DNA of 8,619 bases from CAZSMC01 sp964607755. GTDB taxonomy: Bacteria > Zhuqueibacterota > Zhuqueibacteria > Residuimicrobiales > Krinioviventaceae. The number at the start of each line of letters is the position of its first letter. Within the stretch, counting starts at the first letter, position 1. Below, piece after piece: positions 1-7,176 of this stretch. A model generated the notes under the pieces. That model saw nothing but the letters and a program-made list of their open reading frames with translations, had not been told where the DNA came from and did no database searches. The position numbers and the translations under genes were made by a program. Location of the stretch: the NCBI GenBank assembly GCA_964607755.1, contig CAZSMC010000120.1, positions 1 to 8,619 of the forward strand. Direction: 5' to 3'.

Positions 1-444
1 GATGTGGCGACCGCCAAAACTTATGAATACCTGGATGAGACGGCGCGTGCACATCAGGATTACTACTACAAGCTGGAAGACATCAGCTTGAACGGCGAGA
101 GCACCTGGCATGGTCCGGTTTCGGTGTCCATGGCGTCGGATGTGGGTGGACAGGCTGAAACGGTGAACGAGTACAAACTGGTTGGCAATTATCCGAATCC
201 GTTCAATCCGAGTACCACAATAGAATACACCATTGCCAGCAGCGAGTATGTCGAATTGACTGTTTACAGCATGACCGGGCAGCGCGTGGCAAAACTGGTT
301 TCCACGCAACAACCTGCTGGACGCTATCGCATCACCTGGAATGCCGTCGATGAGAATAACCGAGCGGTGCCGTCAGGCACGTATTTTTACCGCCTGACCG
401 CTGGTGATTTTACCCGGACTGGCAAAATGCTGCTGCTCAAATAA
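1..444 (+). CDS. Secreted protein with T9SS type A C-terminal sorting domain (5' partial)
   Basis: The reading frame is open from the first base, so the true start lies outside the window; 147 codons are visible, ending in TAA. Visible residues 1-45 are the end of a fibronectin-type-III-like module ('YYYKLEDISLNG ... HGPV'). Residues 56-147 form a type A sorting domain: 'YPNPFNPSTTIEY' from residue 64, then a 'VELTVYSMTGQRV' strand, a 'SGTYFYRLTAGDF' strand and the terminal 'MLLLK'. In the FCB group such tails send Sec-exported proteins through the outer membrane by the type IX system, usually with removal of the tail and attachment to the surface. The cargo part, and so the function, is not in the window. 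Residue by residue it aligns without a gap to the end of the protein at 982-2751 (117 of 147 identical by my hand count), so the two are recent paralogues or share a recombining tail. A strong terminator follows 21 bp downstream. Confidence 0.9.
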   Translation, partial: DVATAKTYEYLDETARAHQDYYYKLEDISLNGESTWHGPVSVSMASDVGGQAETVNEYKLVGNYPNPFNPSTTIEYTIASSEYVELTVYSMTGQRVAKLVSTQQPAGRYRITWNAVDENNRAVPSGTYFYRLTAGDFTRTGKMLLLK

Positions 445-465
445 TTTTTACCCCTTCTTGACCTG

Positions 466-507
466 CAACGTCCCGGTGTTCGCCACACCGGGACGTTGTT
501 ATTTTTG
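466..507 (+). terminator. Rho-independent terminator of the left-edge gene
   Basis: A perfect 14-bp stem (466-479 pairing with 485-498, sequence CAACGTCCCGGTGT and its complement) closes a 5-nt loop TCGCC. It is followed at once by TTATTTTTG. It begins 21 bp after the stop codon of the 1-444 gene and ends that transcription unit. The next gene therefore needs its own promoter. Confidence 0.9.
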
Positions 508-812
508 TCCTGGAATGATGTGGAAAAAAGCGGGAGAAAATACCCCGGTGGGGAAAAATTCATCGCTATTTTACTTTTTAAAGCTATCTGTATTTAAAAC
601 TATCTTTAACGCTAAAATATTGATAATATTACGGATAGTCTAAACGGTACGCATTATCACCGACAGGCATAGTTCTTGCATTTTATAAAGTGTATTGAAA
701 AAGCAGATTCAACCGATTGGATACCGGATTGCGAAAATAATCAAAGCGGATGCAAGACGGTATGACATCGGCTGCGTATCAAGAGGGATTTAGAGGGTCC
801 ATTCAATTTCAC

Positions 813-862
813 AATGACCGAGGGGGAGAGCCACAGCCTTTCTCCTTTGTCCCTGTGTCATT
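813..862 (+). repeat. Imperfect hairpin in the leader region
   Basis: AATGAC (813-818) can pair with GTCATT (857-862), AGGG (821-824) with CCCT (851-854), and GGAGA (825-829) with TCTCC (841-845). A 2x2 internal loop and a five-base bulge interrupt the stem. No T-run follows, so it does not look like a terminator. It may be a leader structure, a decayed repeat or chance pairing in a purine/pyrimidine-biased stretch. Confidence 0.3.
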
Positions 863-915
863 CTTTCCTCTGTGTCCCGGTTGTTTTATTTGAGAGTTCA
901 TGCAAATGATATGCA

Positions 916-940
916 ATGTTCTGAGAGGTGATCAGAACAT
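916..940. promoter_or_regulatory. Perfect 9-bp inverted repeat upstream of the GEVED-protein gene
   Basis: ATGTTCTGA (916-924) and TCAGAACAT (932-940) are exact reverse complements around a 7-nt spacer GAGGTGA. The repeat ends 41 bp before the ATG at 982. Size and symmetry fit a dimeric repressor or activator operator, or a 5'-UTR hairpin. No T-run follows, so termination is unlikely. No regulator gene is in the window and I do not recognise the half-site. Confidence 0.5.
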
Positions 941-969
941 CGAGTTCATTTGTTTTTAGAGAGGTTTAC

Positions 970-976
970 GGAGGTG
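970..976 (+). promoter_or_regulatory. Ribosome binding site deciding the start at 982
   Basis: GGAGGTG lies 5 nt before the ATG at 982. This is a near-perfect Shine-Dalgarno match. It supports the 982 start over the in-frame upstream GTG at 928, which has no such site and would bury the signal peptide behind 18 extra residues. Confidence 0.85.
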
Positions 977-981
977 TAATA

Positions 982-2751
982 ATGCAGTTTTTTCAACAAA
1001 AGAATCAATCGATCAAAAGGTCAATTTTACCGTTAATATATCTCATTTCCTTTTTCATGCTCACTGGCACTCTGGTTCATGCCCAGGACCAGCCCGCTTA
1101 CGGCACTGCAATAATTGACGGCTCGGATGCAGAGTGGAATCCGGTTTTAGATTATTTTGCAGATATGCACCACGCCTGGAACAAGCCAACGGTCCTGTCA
1201 ACTTTATACATGCGCTACGATTGCTTGACGGAAACCATGTATGTCCTGGTTCTGGCAGAGGAAGCGGGAACGCTCGATGCGTCAGAGGCGGAAGAGTCCT
1301 GGATAAAAATCGACGGCAACAAGGCTGTGGACGATACCTATACCAGTTTTGCCTATATCGGCTTGTCCGGCGACTGGGCTGACGGCTGGGAAGCGTCTTT
1401 CCCGCTGAGTCCCGGCACTTATACCGTGAGCGCGCACAGCAATGTGTATTACGTCAAGGAAAAGGACGGCGAAATCGAAGCCGAGGTCGAAACGTCCGGA
1501 TTGAGCGGCAAAGACATTCTTATCGAATGTCAGGTACAGTATGATTATGGTGACGCACCTGGCGAGGATGATCCGTTTTTTCCTTATGCTACAGCGGGAC
1601 AGGCTGTGTCCAGCACAATGATAGTCCGTCTCGGAACAGTGGTAGATACAGAAGAAAGTCATATTGGTGATCACGCCGCGGTGAGTGATGATGATGATAA
1701 TGCAAATAATGATGAAGACGGTATTGTCTTTTATAGAAAAACCCAGCAAGACACCTGGGAGGCCATGCAAAACAACATTGTATTTGTCAGGGACCAGGAC
1801 TATCGCGTCGACGTGACTGTTACACTGGGCCCCGGCATATCTGCCAGGCTGGCAGGATGGGTCGATTTTATTACAGATAACCGGGTGTTTGGCGATCATG
1901 ATGGCGAGCTTATTATTGACAATGTTGTCCTTACCAATAACACCACGCAAACGCAAACCACAGTTCACACTTTTTACTTCACCGCGCCTACAGGGACACC
2001 GGATGCGGGGATCAGCTTTGCCCGGTTCCGGCTGGACAGCGACATATCTTACGGCGACTTGTCACCTTCCGGACTGGGAAGCGGATATGGTGAAGTGGAA
2101 GACTATGCTGTCAGCTTTAGCGATACGCCGCCAGTGGCTATTACACTCACTTTTTTCAAAGCCACCCGGGGAAGTGATAGAGTCGAACTATGCTGGGAAG
2201 TGCAGTCCGAAATCAACCACGCCGGTTACAACGTCCATCGCAGCACCTCCAGAGACGGCGAGTACGAGCAGCTCAACACATCACTTATTACCAGTGATGT
2301 GCTAACTGACATGGCATCAGTCAAAACTTATGAATACATCGATGATACAGCGATAGCACAGCAGGACTATTATTACAAGTTGGAAGACATTAGCTTGAAC
2401 GGCAAAAGCACCTGGCACGGCCCGGTTTACGTATCCATGGCTTTAGACGTGGCGGGACAAACAGAAACGGTGAATGAATACAAACTCGTTGGTAATTACC
2501 CGAACCCGTTCAATCCGAGTACGACAATCGAATACACCATTGCCAACAGCGTTTATGTCGAACTGACTGTTTACAGCATGACCGGGCAGCGCGTGGCAAT
2601 GCTGGTGTCTACAGAGCAGTCCGCTGGCCGCTATCGCATTCCCTGGAATGCGGTAGATGATCACAATCAACCAGTCTCATCTGGCTCCTATATTTACCGG
2701 TTGTCGGCCGGAGATTTTTCGAAAACCGGCCGGATGCTGTTTCTCAAATAA
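982..2751 (+). CDS. Surface protein: CBM9/DOMON-like, GEVED and FnIII-like domains with T9SS sorting tail
   Basis: This is a 589-residue exported protein. Residues 1-34 are a Sec signal (basic stretch with K12-R13, hydrophobic run from I15, cleavage after 'LVHA'). Residues about 40-180 begin 'AIIDGSDAEWN' and look like a CBM9/DOMON-type beta-sandwich, often carbohydrate-binding. Residues 187-380 form a GEVED domain, with 'YDYGDAP' at 187-193, an acidic 'DDDDNANNDEDG' loop at 236-247 that could bind calcium, and the diagnostic 'GEVEDY' at 370-375. Residues about 385-485 are a fibronectin-III-like module. Residues 498-589 are a T9SS type A sorting domain with 'YPNPFNP' at 506-512 and terminal 'MLFLK'. 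No catalytic motif is visible, so a binding or scaffolding role at the cell surface is the best guess. The tail is paralogous to the gene at 1-444. The downstream GH2 gene starts 102 bp later on the same strand with no clear terminator between them, so co-transcription is possible. Confidence 0.9.
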   Translation: MQFFQQKNQSIKRSILPLIYLISFFMLTGTLVHAQDQPAYGTAIIDGSDAEWNPVLDYFADMHHAWNKPTVLSTLYMRYDCLTETMYVLVLAEEAGTLDASEAEESWIKIDGNKAVDDTYTSFAYIGLSGDWADGWEASFPLSPGTYTVSAHSNVYYVKEKDGEIEAEVETSGLSGKDILIECQVQYDYGDAPGEDDPFFPYATAGQAVSSTMIVRLGTVVDTEESHIGDHAAVSDDDDNANNDEDGIVFYRKTQQDTWEAMQNNIVFVRDQDYRVDVTVTLGPGISARLAGWVDFITDNRVFGDHDGELIIDNVVLTNNTTQTQTTVHTFYFTAPTGTPDAGISFARFRLDSDISYGDLSPSGLGSGYGEVEDYAVSFSDTPPVAITLTFFKATRGSDRVELCWEVQSEINHAGYNVHRSTSRDGEYEQLNTSLITSDVLTDMASVKTYEYIDDTAIAQQDYYYKLEDISLNGKSTWHGPVYVSMALDVAGQTETVNEYKLVGNYPNPFNPSTTIEYTIANSVYVELTVYSMTGQRVAMLVSTEQSAGRYRIPWNAVDDHNQPVSSGSYIYRLSAGDFSKTGRMLFLK

Positions 2752-2757
2752 TATCTT

Positions 2758-2785
2758 TTGAATGGTAAAAAACTATTATTATATT
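2758..2785 (+). promoter_or_regulatory. Possible promoter of the GH2 gene
   Basis: TTGAAT (2758-2763), a 16-nt spacer and TATATT (2780-2785) resemble a sigma70-type promoter. The overlapping TATATTTTG is close to the Bacteroidetes -7 element TAnnTTTG, with one base too many. It lies just after the previous stop codon and about 70 bp before the GH2 start. The region is AT-rich, so chance similarity is likely enough to keep this tentative. Confidence 0.3.
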
Positions 2786-2853
2786 TTGCAGCTATGCACC
2801 GGTAAATTATCTGATTTCTGCTTTCAATTCACAAAACCACAGGAGCCTTCAAG

Positions 2854-5628
2854 ATGAAGTTATTATTCCTTTTTTGCTCGCTTTTCATTTTGCTCACATT
2901 ATCTACAAACGCACAAAACATTCCCCTCCCGGAACACCCCCGCCCGGATTTCCAGCGGTCTGACTGGATCAATCTGAACGGCACCTGGGATTTCAAGTTT
3001 GATTCTCAAAATAAAGGCATCGATGAAGAATGGTCCTGGAAACCGGTTGATTTTCCTCATAAAATCACTGTTCCTTTTCCATGGGGTGCACCGCTGTCCG
3101 GTGTTGAAGATCAGGCCACTATCGGCTGGTATAAACAATTGATCACTGTCCCGGAGGATTGGCAAGACAAAAAAGTCTATCTTATCGTTGGTGCGGCAGA
3201 CTGGCACACCACAGCCTGGCTGGATGGCCACAAACTGGGCGAGCACAAGGGCGGTTATACGCCGTTCGAGTTTGATTTGACCCCTTTTATTCATCCCGGG
3301 AAAAAGCAAACTCTGGTTATCCGGGTTGATGATACAGAGCACGATTTCAAGTTGTACGGCAAGCAAGGCTATGGCAACGCCCGCGGAATCTGGCAAACGG
3401 TTTACCTCGAAGTCCGGCCGGAAACGCATTTTGAGAGCATTCACTTTTTACCTGACATCGATAATGAACAAGTGACTGTCGATGTCCGGTTGAACAAGGA
3501 ATTGAGCAACAAAGCAGAGATGAAACTGCTGTTCAAAACTGGCGAGGCGCTTGTCATCAAACAGGCTTTCCCGGCGGGCAGAAAAGAATTTGAATTTACT
3601 ATGGATCTGAAAAATCCACGTCTGTGGTCGTTGAATGATCCATTCCTTTACCAGGTGGATGCTGAACTCGTCACTGACGAGGCAACGGATCGCGTATCCA
3701 CTTATTTTGGCATGCGAAAAATCAGTGTGGAAATGCTGCCCGGAACAGACTTTCCGTATGTTGCCCTGAACAATAAACCAGTCTATTTGCAAATGGCTTT
3801 GGACCAGGCTTATCACCCCGAAGGTTATTATACTTATCCGAGTGATGAGTTTATCCGCAACGATATTCTTCGCACCCGTCGACTCGGCTTGAACGGACAG
3901 CGAATTCACGTCAAAATCGATTCGCCGCGCAAATTGTACTGGGCAGACCGTCTGGGTGTGCTCATCATGGCGGATGTGCCGAATAGCTGGGGAGAACCCA
4001 CTGAAAAAATGAAGCAGGAATTTCTTACCGCAATGCGCGGCATGCTAAAACGTGATTTTAATCATCCGTCCATTTTTTCATGGGTGTTGTTCAACGAAAC
4101 CTGGGGATTGGTTACGCAAAAAGAAAATGGAAATGAACGTGTCTACACCAAAGAAACACAGGAATGGGTGGCTGACATGTATCACCTGGCAAAAGAACTC
4201 GATCCCACGCGGTTGGTTGAAGACAACTCGCCAAATAGGAAAGATCATGTCATCACTGATCTGAATACCTGGCATGCGTATCTACCCGGTTATGCGTGGA
4301 AAGATCATCTGGACCAGATTTGCGAACAAACATATCCCGGTTCGGAATGGAATTACGTCGAGGGCCGCGCACAGGACGCAGAGCCCATGCTGAATAGCGA
4401 ATGCGGCAACGTATGGGGCTACAAAGGCAGCACCGGCGATGTGGACTGGAGTTACGATTATCACCGCATGATCAATGAATTCCGGCGACATCCTGAAATT
4501 GCCGGCTGGCTGTACACCGAGCATCACGATGTAATTAACGAATGGAACGGCTATTATCAGTACGATCGTTCCGGGAAAATTACCGGTTTAAATGAGCTGG
4601 TCCCGGGCATGTCGCTGCAGGATTGGCACAGTCGGTTTTACATCTCTACAGGACAAAACATTTGTCGCGATGCACAGCCCGGTGAAAGGGTGGAGGTGCC
4701 GCTTTACGCATCCTTTATGACAGATTGCTGCGTCTCGGATTCACTGACATTAAATGCAAAGCTGATATGGCACAATGTGCTGGGCGAGCAATCGATTATT
4801 CAAAAGTCAACTGTAATGATTCCATTCGAGCCCTGGATGAACCGGCAACTCGAGCCGCTTTCGCTCGACATGCCGGATGAACCAGGACTGGCTGTGCTGC
4901 AGCTCTTTCTAAAAGATGCCAGTGGCAGGATCTTACAGCGTAATTTTGCCAGTTTCCGCGTAACAGGCGAGACACCTTCTACCATTAAACAGAGCGACAA
5001 GACATTATGGTTATTATCCTTTGAGCCAAAGAGTTTTCAAAAATCCAACTGGTCGTTAAAGCAATGGAATATAATGGACGGTCTCAAAGTGAACGGGGCG
5101 GGGGCCGGTTTTTTCGAGTACCGTATGGCCTGGCCTGAGGATCTTGATCCTGAGAACATTTCAACCGCAACGGTTCGAGCCGAGTGTTCGGCAAAACAAC
5201 TGTTTGGCAAGGATCGAGCAGAAGGCGAGATGAGTGGTGATTACATGCGCGGCGGCGGCGCTCACGACCGCAGCCGCAATCCGAATGCTTACCCCATGAC
5301 AGATGACGATCAATTTAACAGCGCCGTAGTTGTACGTGTGAATGGTGAATCTGTTGGAATATTTGATTTAAAAGACGATCCGGCTGACCACCGCGGCATT
5401 TTGTCCTGGCACTCACAAAAACAAGACCGCACCCTGCACGAAGCCGGTTCTTATGGATATGAAGTTGCTGCCTCGTTAACACCGGAAATGGTGCAACAGT
5501 GCGCCAATGAGGGGGAATTTGTTATCCGGTTCGAGGTGGATGATGCATTGCCTCACGGACTGGCGATCTACGGCAAAGATTTTGGCCGCTATCCTTTTGA
5601 TCCGCACATTGTTTTTGAAATGAAATAG
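2854..5628 (+). CDS. Secreted glycoside hydrolase family 2 protein (beta-galactosidase/beta-glucuronidase-like)
   Basis: This 924-residue retaining glycosidase is predicted to be periplasmic or secreted. AGGAG sits 8 nt before the ATG, and residues 1-20 are a Sec signal ending 'STNA'. The GH2 N-terminal sugar-binding domain spans about 25-190, with 'LNGTWDFKFD', 'GGYTPFEFDLTPFI' from 133 and 'GIWQTVYLE' from 178. An Ig-like domain follows (about 190-295), then a TIM barrel (about 300-600). In the barrel, 'VLFNETW' places the probable acid/base at E415 and 'NSECG' the probable nucleophile at E516; their 101-residue spacing is near that of known GH2 enzymes. Beyond the barrel lie about 320 residues, including a final beta-sandwich-like region (750-924), probably accessory. 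Unlike its upstream neighbour it has no T9SS tail. The 'ALDQAYHPEGYYTYPSDE' barrel stretch recalls a GH2 subgroup usually annotated only as beta-galactosidase, so I do not assign the substrate. The frame is intact. Confidence 0.93.
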   Translation: MKLLFLFCSLFILLTLSTNAQNIPLPEHPRPDFQRSDWINLNGTWDFKFDSQNKGIDEEWSWKPVDFPHKITVPFPWGAPLSGVEDQATIGWYKQLITVPEDWQDKKVYLIVGAADWHTTAWLDGHKLGEHKGGYTPFEFDLTPFIHPGKKQTLVIRVDDTEHDFKLYGKQGYGNARGIWQTVYLEVRPETHFESIHFLPDIDNEQVTVDVRLNKELSNKAEMKLLFKTGEALVIKQAFPAGRKEFEFTMDLKNPRLWSLNDPFLYQVDAELVTDEATDRVSTYFGMRKISVEMLPGTDFPYVALNNKPVYLQMALDQAYHPEGYYTYPSDEFIRNDILRTRRLGLNGQRIHVKIDSPRKLYWADRLGVLIMADVPNSWGEPTEKMKQEFLTAMRGMLKRDFNHPSIFSWVLFNETWGLVTQKENGNERVYTKETQEWVADMYHLAKELDPTRLVEDNSPNRKDHVITDLNTWHAYLPGYAWKDHLDQICEQTYPGSEWNYVEGRAQDAEPMLNSECGNVWGYKGSTGDVDWSYDYHRMINEFRRHPEIAGWLYTEHHDVINEWNGYYQYDRSGKITGLNELVPGMSLQDWHSRFYISTGQNICRDAQPGERVEVPLYASFMTDCCVSDSLTLNAKLIWHNVLGEQSIIQKSTVMIPFEPWMNRQLEPLSLDMPDEPGLAVLQLFLKDASGRILQRNFASFRVTGETPSTIKQSDKTLWLLSFEPKSFQKSNWSLKQWNIMDGLKVNGAGAGFFEYRMAWPEDLDPENISTATVRAECSAKQLFGKDRAEGEMSGDYMRGGGAHDRSRNPNAYPMTDDDQFNSAVVVRVNGESVGIFDLKDDPADHRGILSWHSQKQDRTLHEAGSYGYEVAASLTPEMVQQCANEGEFVIRFEVDDALPHGLAIYGKDFGRYPFDPHIVFEMK

Positions 5629-5649
5629 GTGAAATGCATTTGGGAAAAC

Positions 5650-5740
5650 GAACACGGATCTGGCGGATTTGAATGATTGGCACGGATTTTTAAAAATATA
5701 TTATCCGTGGACATCTGTTAAATCCGCCGCATCCGTGTTC
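5650..5740. repeat. Long imperfect palindrome between convergent genes
   Basis: Two 38-nt arms (5650-5687 and 5703-5740) are collinear reverse complements around a 15-nt AT-rich loop. By hand count 30 of 38 positions are Watson-Crick pairs and two more are G-T. The outer 21 positions are nearly perfect (GAACACGGAT pairs with ATCCGTGTTC and GGCGGATTT with AAATCCGCC), as are the inner 7 (CACGGAT with ATCCGTG). The CGGAT core recurs three times in the left arm. It fills most of the gap between two genes that converge, so a bidirectional terminator role is plausible, although T-runs next to the stem are short. The modular arms also resemble dispersed palindromic repeats, so it may be a multicopy element. 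Confidence 0.75.
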
Positions 5741-5772
5741 AATTTAACGCATCTCTGAAATCTGCTGTTTTT

Positions 5773-7098
5773 TTAATTTAGCTTTTTAATGTAAATATTC
5801 GCAAACTGCACCCGGTCGCCATGGTGCTGCAACGCAATCGGGCCTTTGGCCGGCATGTCCGGCAAGCGAGCTTTATCGATAACAAGTTTGCCATTGACCA
5901 GCACTATCACCTCATTATCGATGACAGTAATCTCGAACCGGTTCCATTCATTCACCGGATTATCTGCATTTTGAATCGGTGTTGCCGCACGCCGGACTTT
6001 TGGCGGCATCGAGTCGTCGGTGCGGTACCCCCATATCTCGCCTGAGCCAACCGGCCAGTTCCAAATATTTATCTGACTTTTTGATGTGCCACGCACATAA
6101 ATACCACTGTCTCCGGCATCCATAACGGGTACGCGAATTTCTTCGCCATTTACATCTTTGACTGTCGAGCCGTCCGGCAATACCACAGGAACACGGTCGA
6201 TTTTGGGTTTGGATGGCAGTCGCCAGTCCACGATCAGCGTGAAATTTTCATAATCCTCCGCAGTCCACAAATGTCTGTTCTCTCCTTCTGCTTCGCTTTT
6301 GCCGTCGTATTCCAGGGTCCAGTTTTTGGGCTGCCAGTGTCCGATATTGCCTTCGACCTGTCGCCAGCCGCGCAGATCAACGCCGTTGTAAAGTGCCCGG
6401 AAACCACGTGCTCCCCGAGCTGTCACTTCTTCAGGTGGATTGCTGCCGGGCAATTCCTTGATCCGGATATTGCGAAAATCAATCGCGCCGCCCTCGGATT
6501 CCAGGCAAATGTAGCCTTTTCTGGGTTGCGCGTGGTAAGCCCGGTTGACAACCTCGCCGTTCACAGCAAGCGTGATAGTGCCGTCGCGACTTTCCACCCG
6601 GTATGTGTTCCATTCACCCGTTGGATTGCAGCGGCGCTCTTTGGGCAGCGATCTCATCCACCCTTCAGGGTGGAGTTTCCATGGCGTCATTGTTGCGCCC
6701 TGAATGCCAAAAATATCCCCGTGACTGGTGTAATTTTTTGTGTTGCGATCAGTGAGAATTTGGATTTCGATAGCACGCGTAAACGGCTTGCCAATGGCAG
6801 GAAGCGCATCGGAATGAATAAACAAACCTGAATTGCCTTCTTTGTCCAGATGCCGCCATTCCAGCTCCAGAATGAAATTTTCGTACATTTTTTCCGTCCG
6901 CAACACACCAGTCGGTACGCCTGTGCAGTGAATCATGCCGTCCTTTACCGACCACGTTTCCGGGGCACAATTCACATTCACCCAATTCGATAAATCGGTT
7001 CCATTGAACAAAGCTTGAAAATCATTCTGGGCATTGACGTGAAAACCGATGCACAGCGTAAAAAGTGCAACAAGCAAAACAGTTTTGTTGAATCGCAT
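5773..7098 (-). CDS. Exported protein with two DUF1080 (3-keto-disaccharide hydrolase) domains
   Basis: The ATG at 7098 gives 441 residues. It is preferred because GAGG lies 9 nt upstream and the product starts with a clean Sec signal (MRFNK, hydrophobic core, cleavage after 'HVNA' at residue 23). The ATG at 7107 would add three residues but touches the GAGG. Domain 1 spans about 27-216 ('ALFNGTDLSNW', 'EGNSGLFIH' near 87-95, 'GEWNTYRVES'). Domain 2 spans about 235-441 ('ALYNGVDLRGW', 'AGDSGIYVRG' at 328-337, 'NEWNRFEITV') and has an extra segment around 295-327. Each repeat has the beta-sandwich signature of DUF1080 (PF06439), and characterised members act on 3-keto-glycosides. A lipobox is absent, so a soluble periplasmic product is expected. 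The gene lies 78 bp downstream of the Tat-exported oxidoreductase gene on the same strand, probably as an operon, and converges on the GH2 gene. Family assignment is firm; enzyme activity here is inferred. Confidence 0.9.
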   Translation of the reverse strand: MRFNKTVLLVALFTLCIGFHVNAQNDFQALFNGTDLSNWVNVNCAPETWSVKDGMIHCTGVPTGVLRTEKMYENFILELEWRHLDKEGNSGLFIHSDALPAIGKPFTRAIEIQILTDRNTKNYTSHGDIFGIQGATMTPWKLHPEGWMRSLPKERRCNPTGEWNTYRVESRDGTITLAVNGEVVNRAYHAQPRKGYICLESEGGAIDFRNIRIKELPGSNPPEEVTARGARGFRALYNGVDLRGWRQVEGNIGHWQPKNWTLEYDGKSEAEGENRHLWTAEDYENFTLIVDWRLPSKPKIDRVPVVLPDGSTVKDVNGEEIRVPVMDAGDSGIYVRGTSKSQINIWNWPVGSGEIWGYRTDDSMPPKVRRAATPIQNADNPVNEWNRFEITVIDNEVIVLVNGKLVIDKARLPDMPAKGPIALQHHGDRVQFANIYIKKLN

Positions 7099-7107
7099 AA
7101 GCCACAT

Positions 7108-7111
7108 CCTC
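7108..7111 (-). promoter_or_regulatory. Ribosome binding site deciding the DUF1080 start
   Basis: GAGG, read on the minus strand, lies 9 nt before the ATG at 7098 but directly abuts the in-frame ATG at 7107, where it could not work. This favours the downstream start. Confidence 0.6.
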
Positions 7112-7176
7112 GAATTTGTTTTTCAGATTGTACAGATTCCATCCCTCGAACATGGCGGAACCTGTTCGCAGTTAGG

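Larger units (their letters stand above)
508..981. other. Intergenic region with no supported gene
   Basis: This stretch separates the terminator of the left-edge gene from the start at 982. I see no open frame with a convincing ribosome binding site or recognisable protein. Positions 560-650 are AT-rich and include a short AATATT-GAT-AATATT symmetry (616-630). A weak sigma70-like candidate is CCGACA (660-665), an 18-nt spacer and TATAAA (684-689); if real it would leave a leader of nearly 300 nt. The second half holds an imperfect hairpin (813-862), two direct copies of GAGTTCAT (894-901 and 942-949) and a perfect inverted repeat (916-940), which are the best clues to regulation of the downstream gene. 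No promoter here is strong enough to call. Confidence 0.6.

Noticed and set aside
404..643. 79-codon plus-strand open frame overlapping the end of the left-edge gene
   Set aside because: It runs through the intrinsic terminator and AT-rich spacer, has no ribosome binding site and has no protein-like composition.
928..981. In-frame GTG at 928 as the start of the GEVED protein
   Set aside because: No Shine-Dalgarno site there, it overlaps the 916-940 inverted repeat, and it would push the signal peptide 18 residues inward. The ATG at 982 has GGAGGTG at ideal spacing.
1687..1698. Four GAT codons in a row as a phase-variation tract
   Set aside because: Triplet changes would not shift the frame, the tract is very short, and it sits in the acidic loop expected of a GEVED domain.
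1282..1968. 228-codon antisense open frame inside the GEVED-protein gene
   Set aside because: It lies fully antisense to a gene with clear domains. The product is rich in Ile, Cys and His with no recognisable motif, and no ribosome binding site stands out.
6271..6831. 186-codon plus-strand open frame opposite the DUF1080 gene
   Set aside because: It is a shadow of the coding strand. The DUF1080 frame has family motifs across the same region.
7147..7168. CGAACA/TGTTCG inverted repeat between the oxidoreductase and DUF1080 genes as a terminator
   Set aside because: Only 6 bp with a 10-nt loop and no T-run on the minus strand, so it does not argue against an operon.
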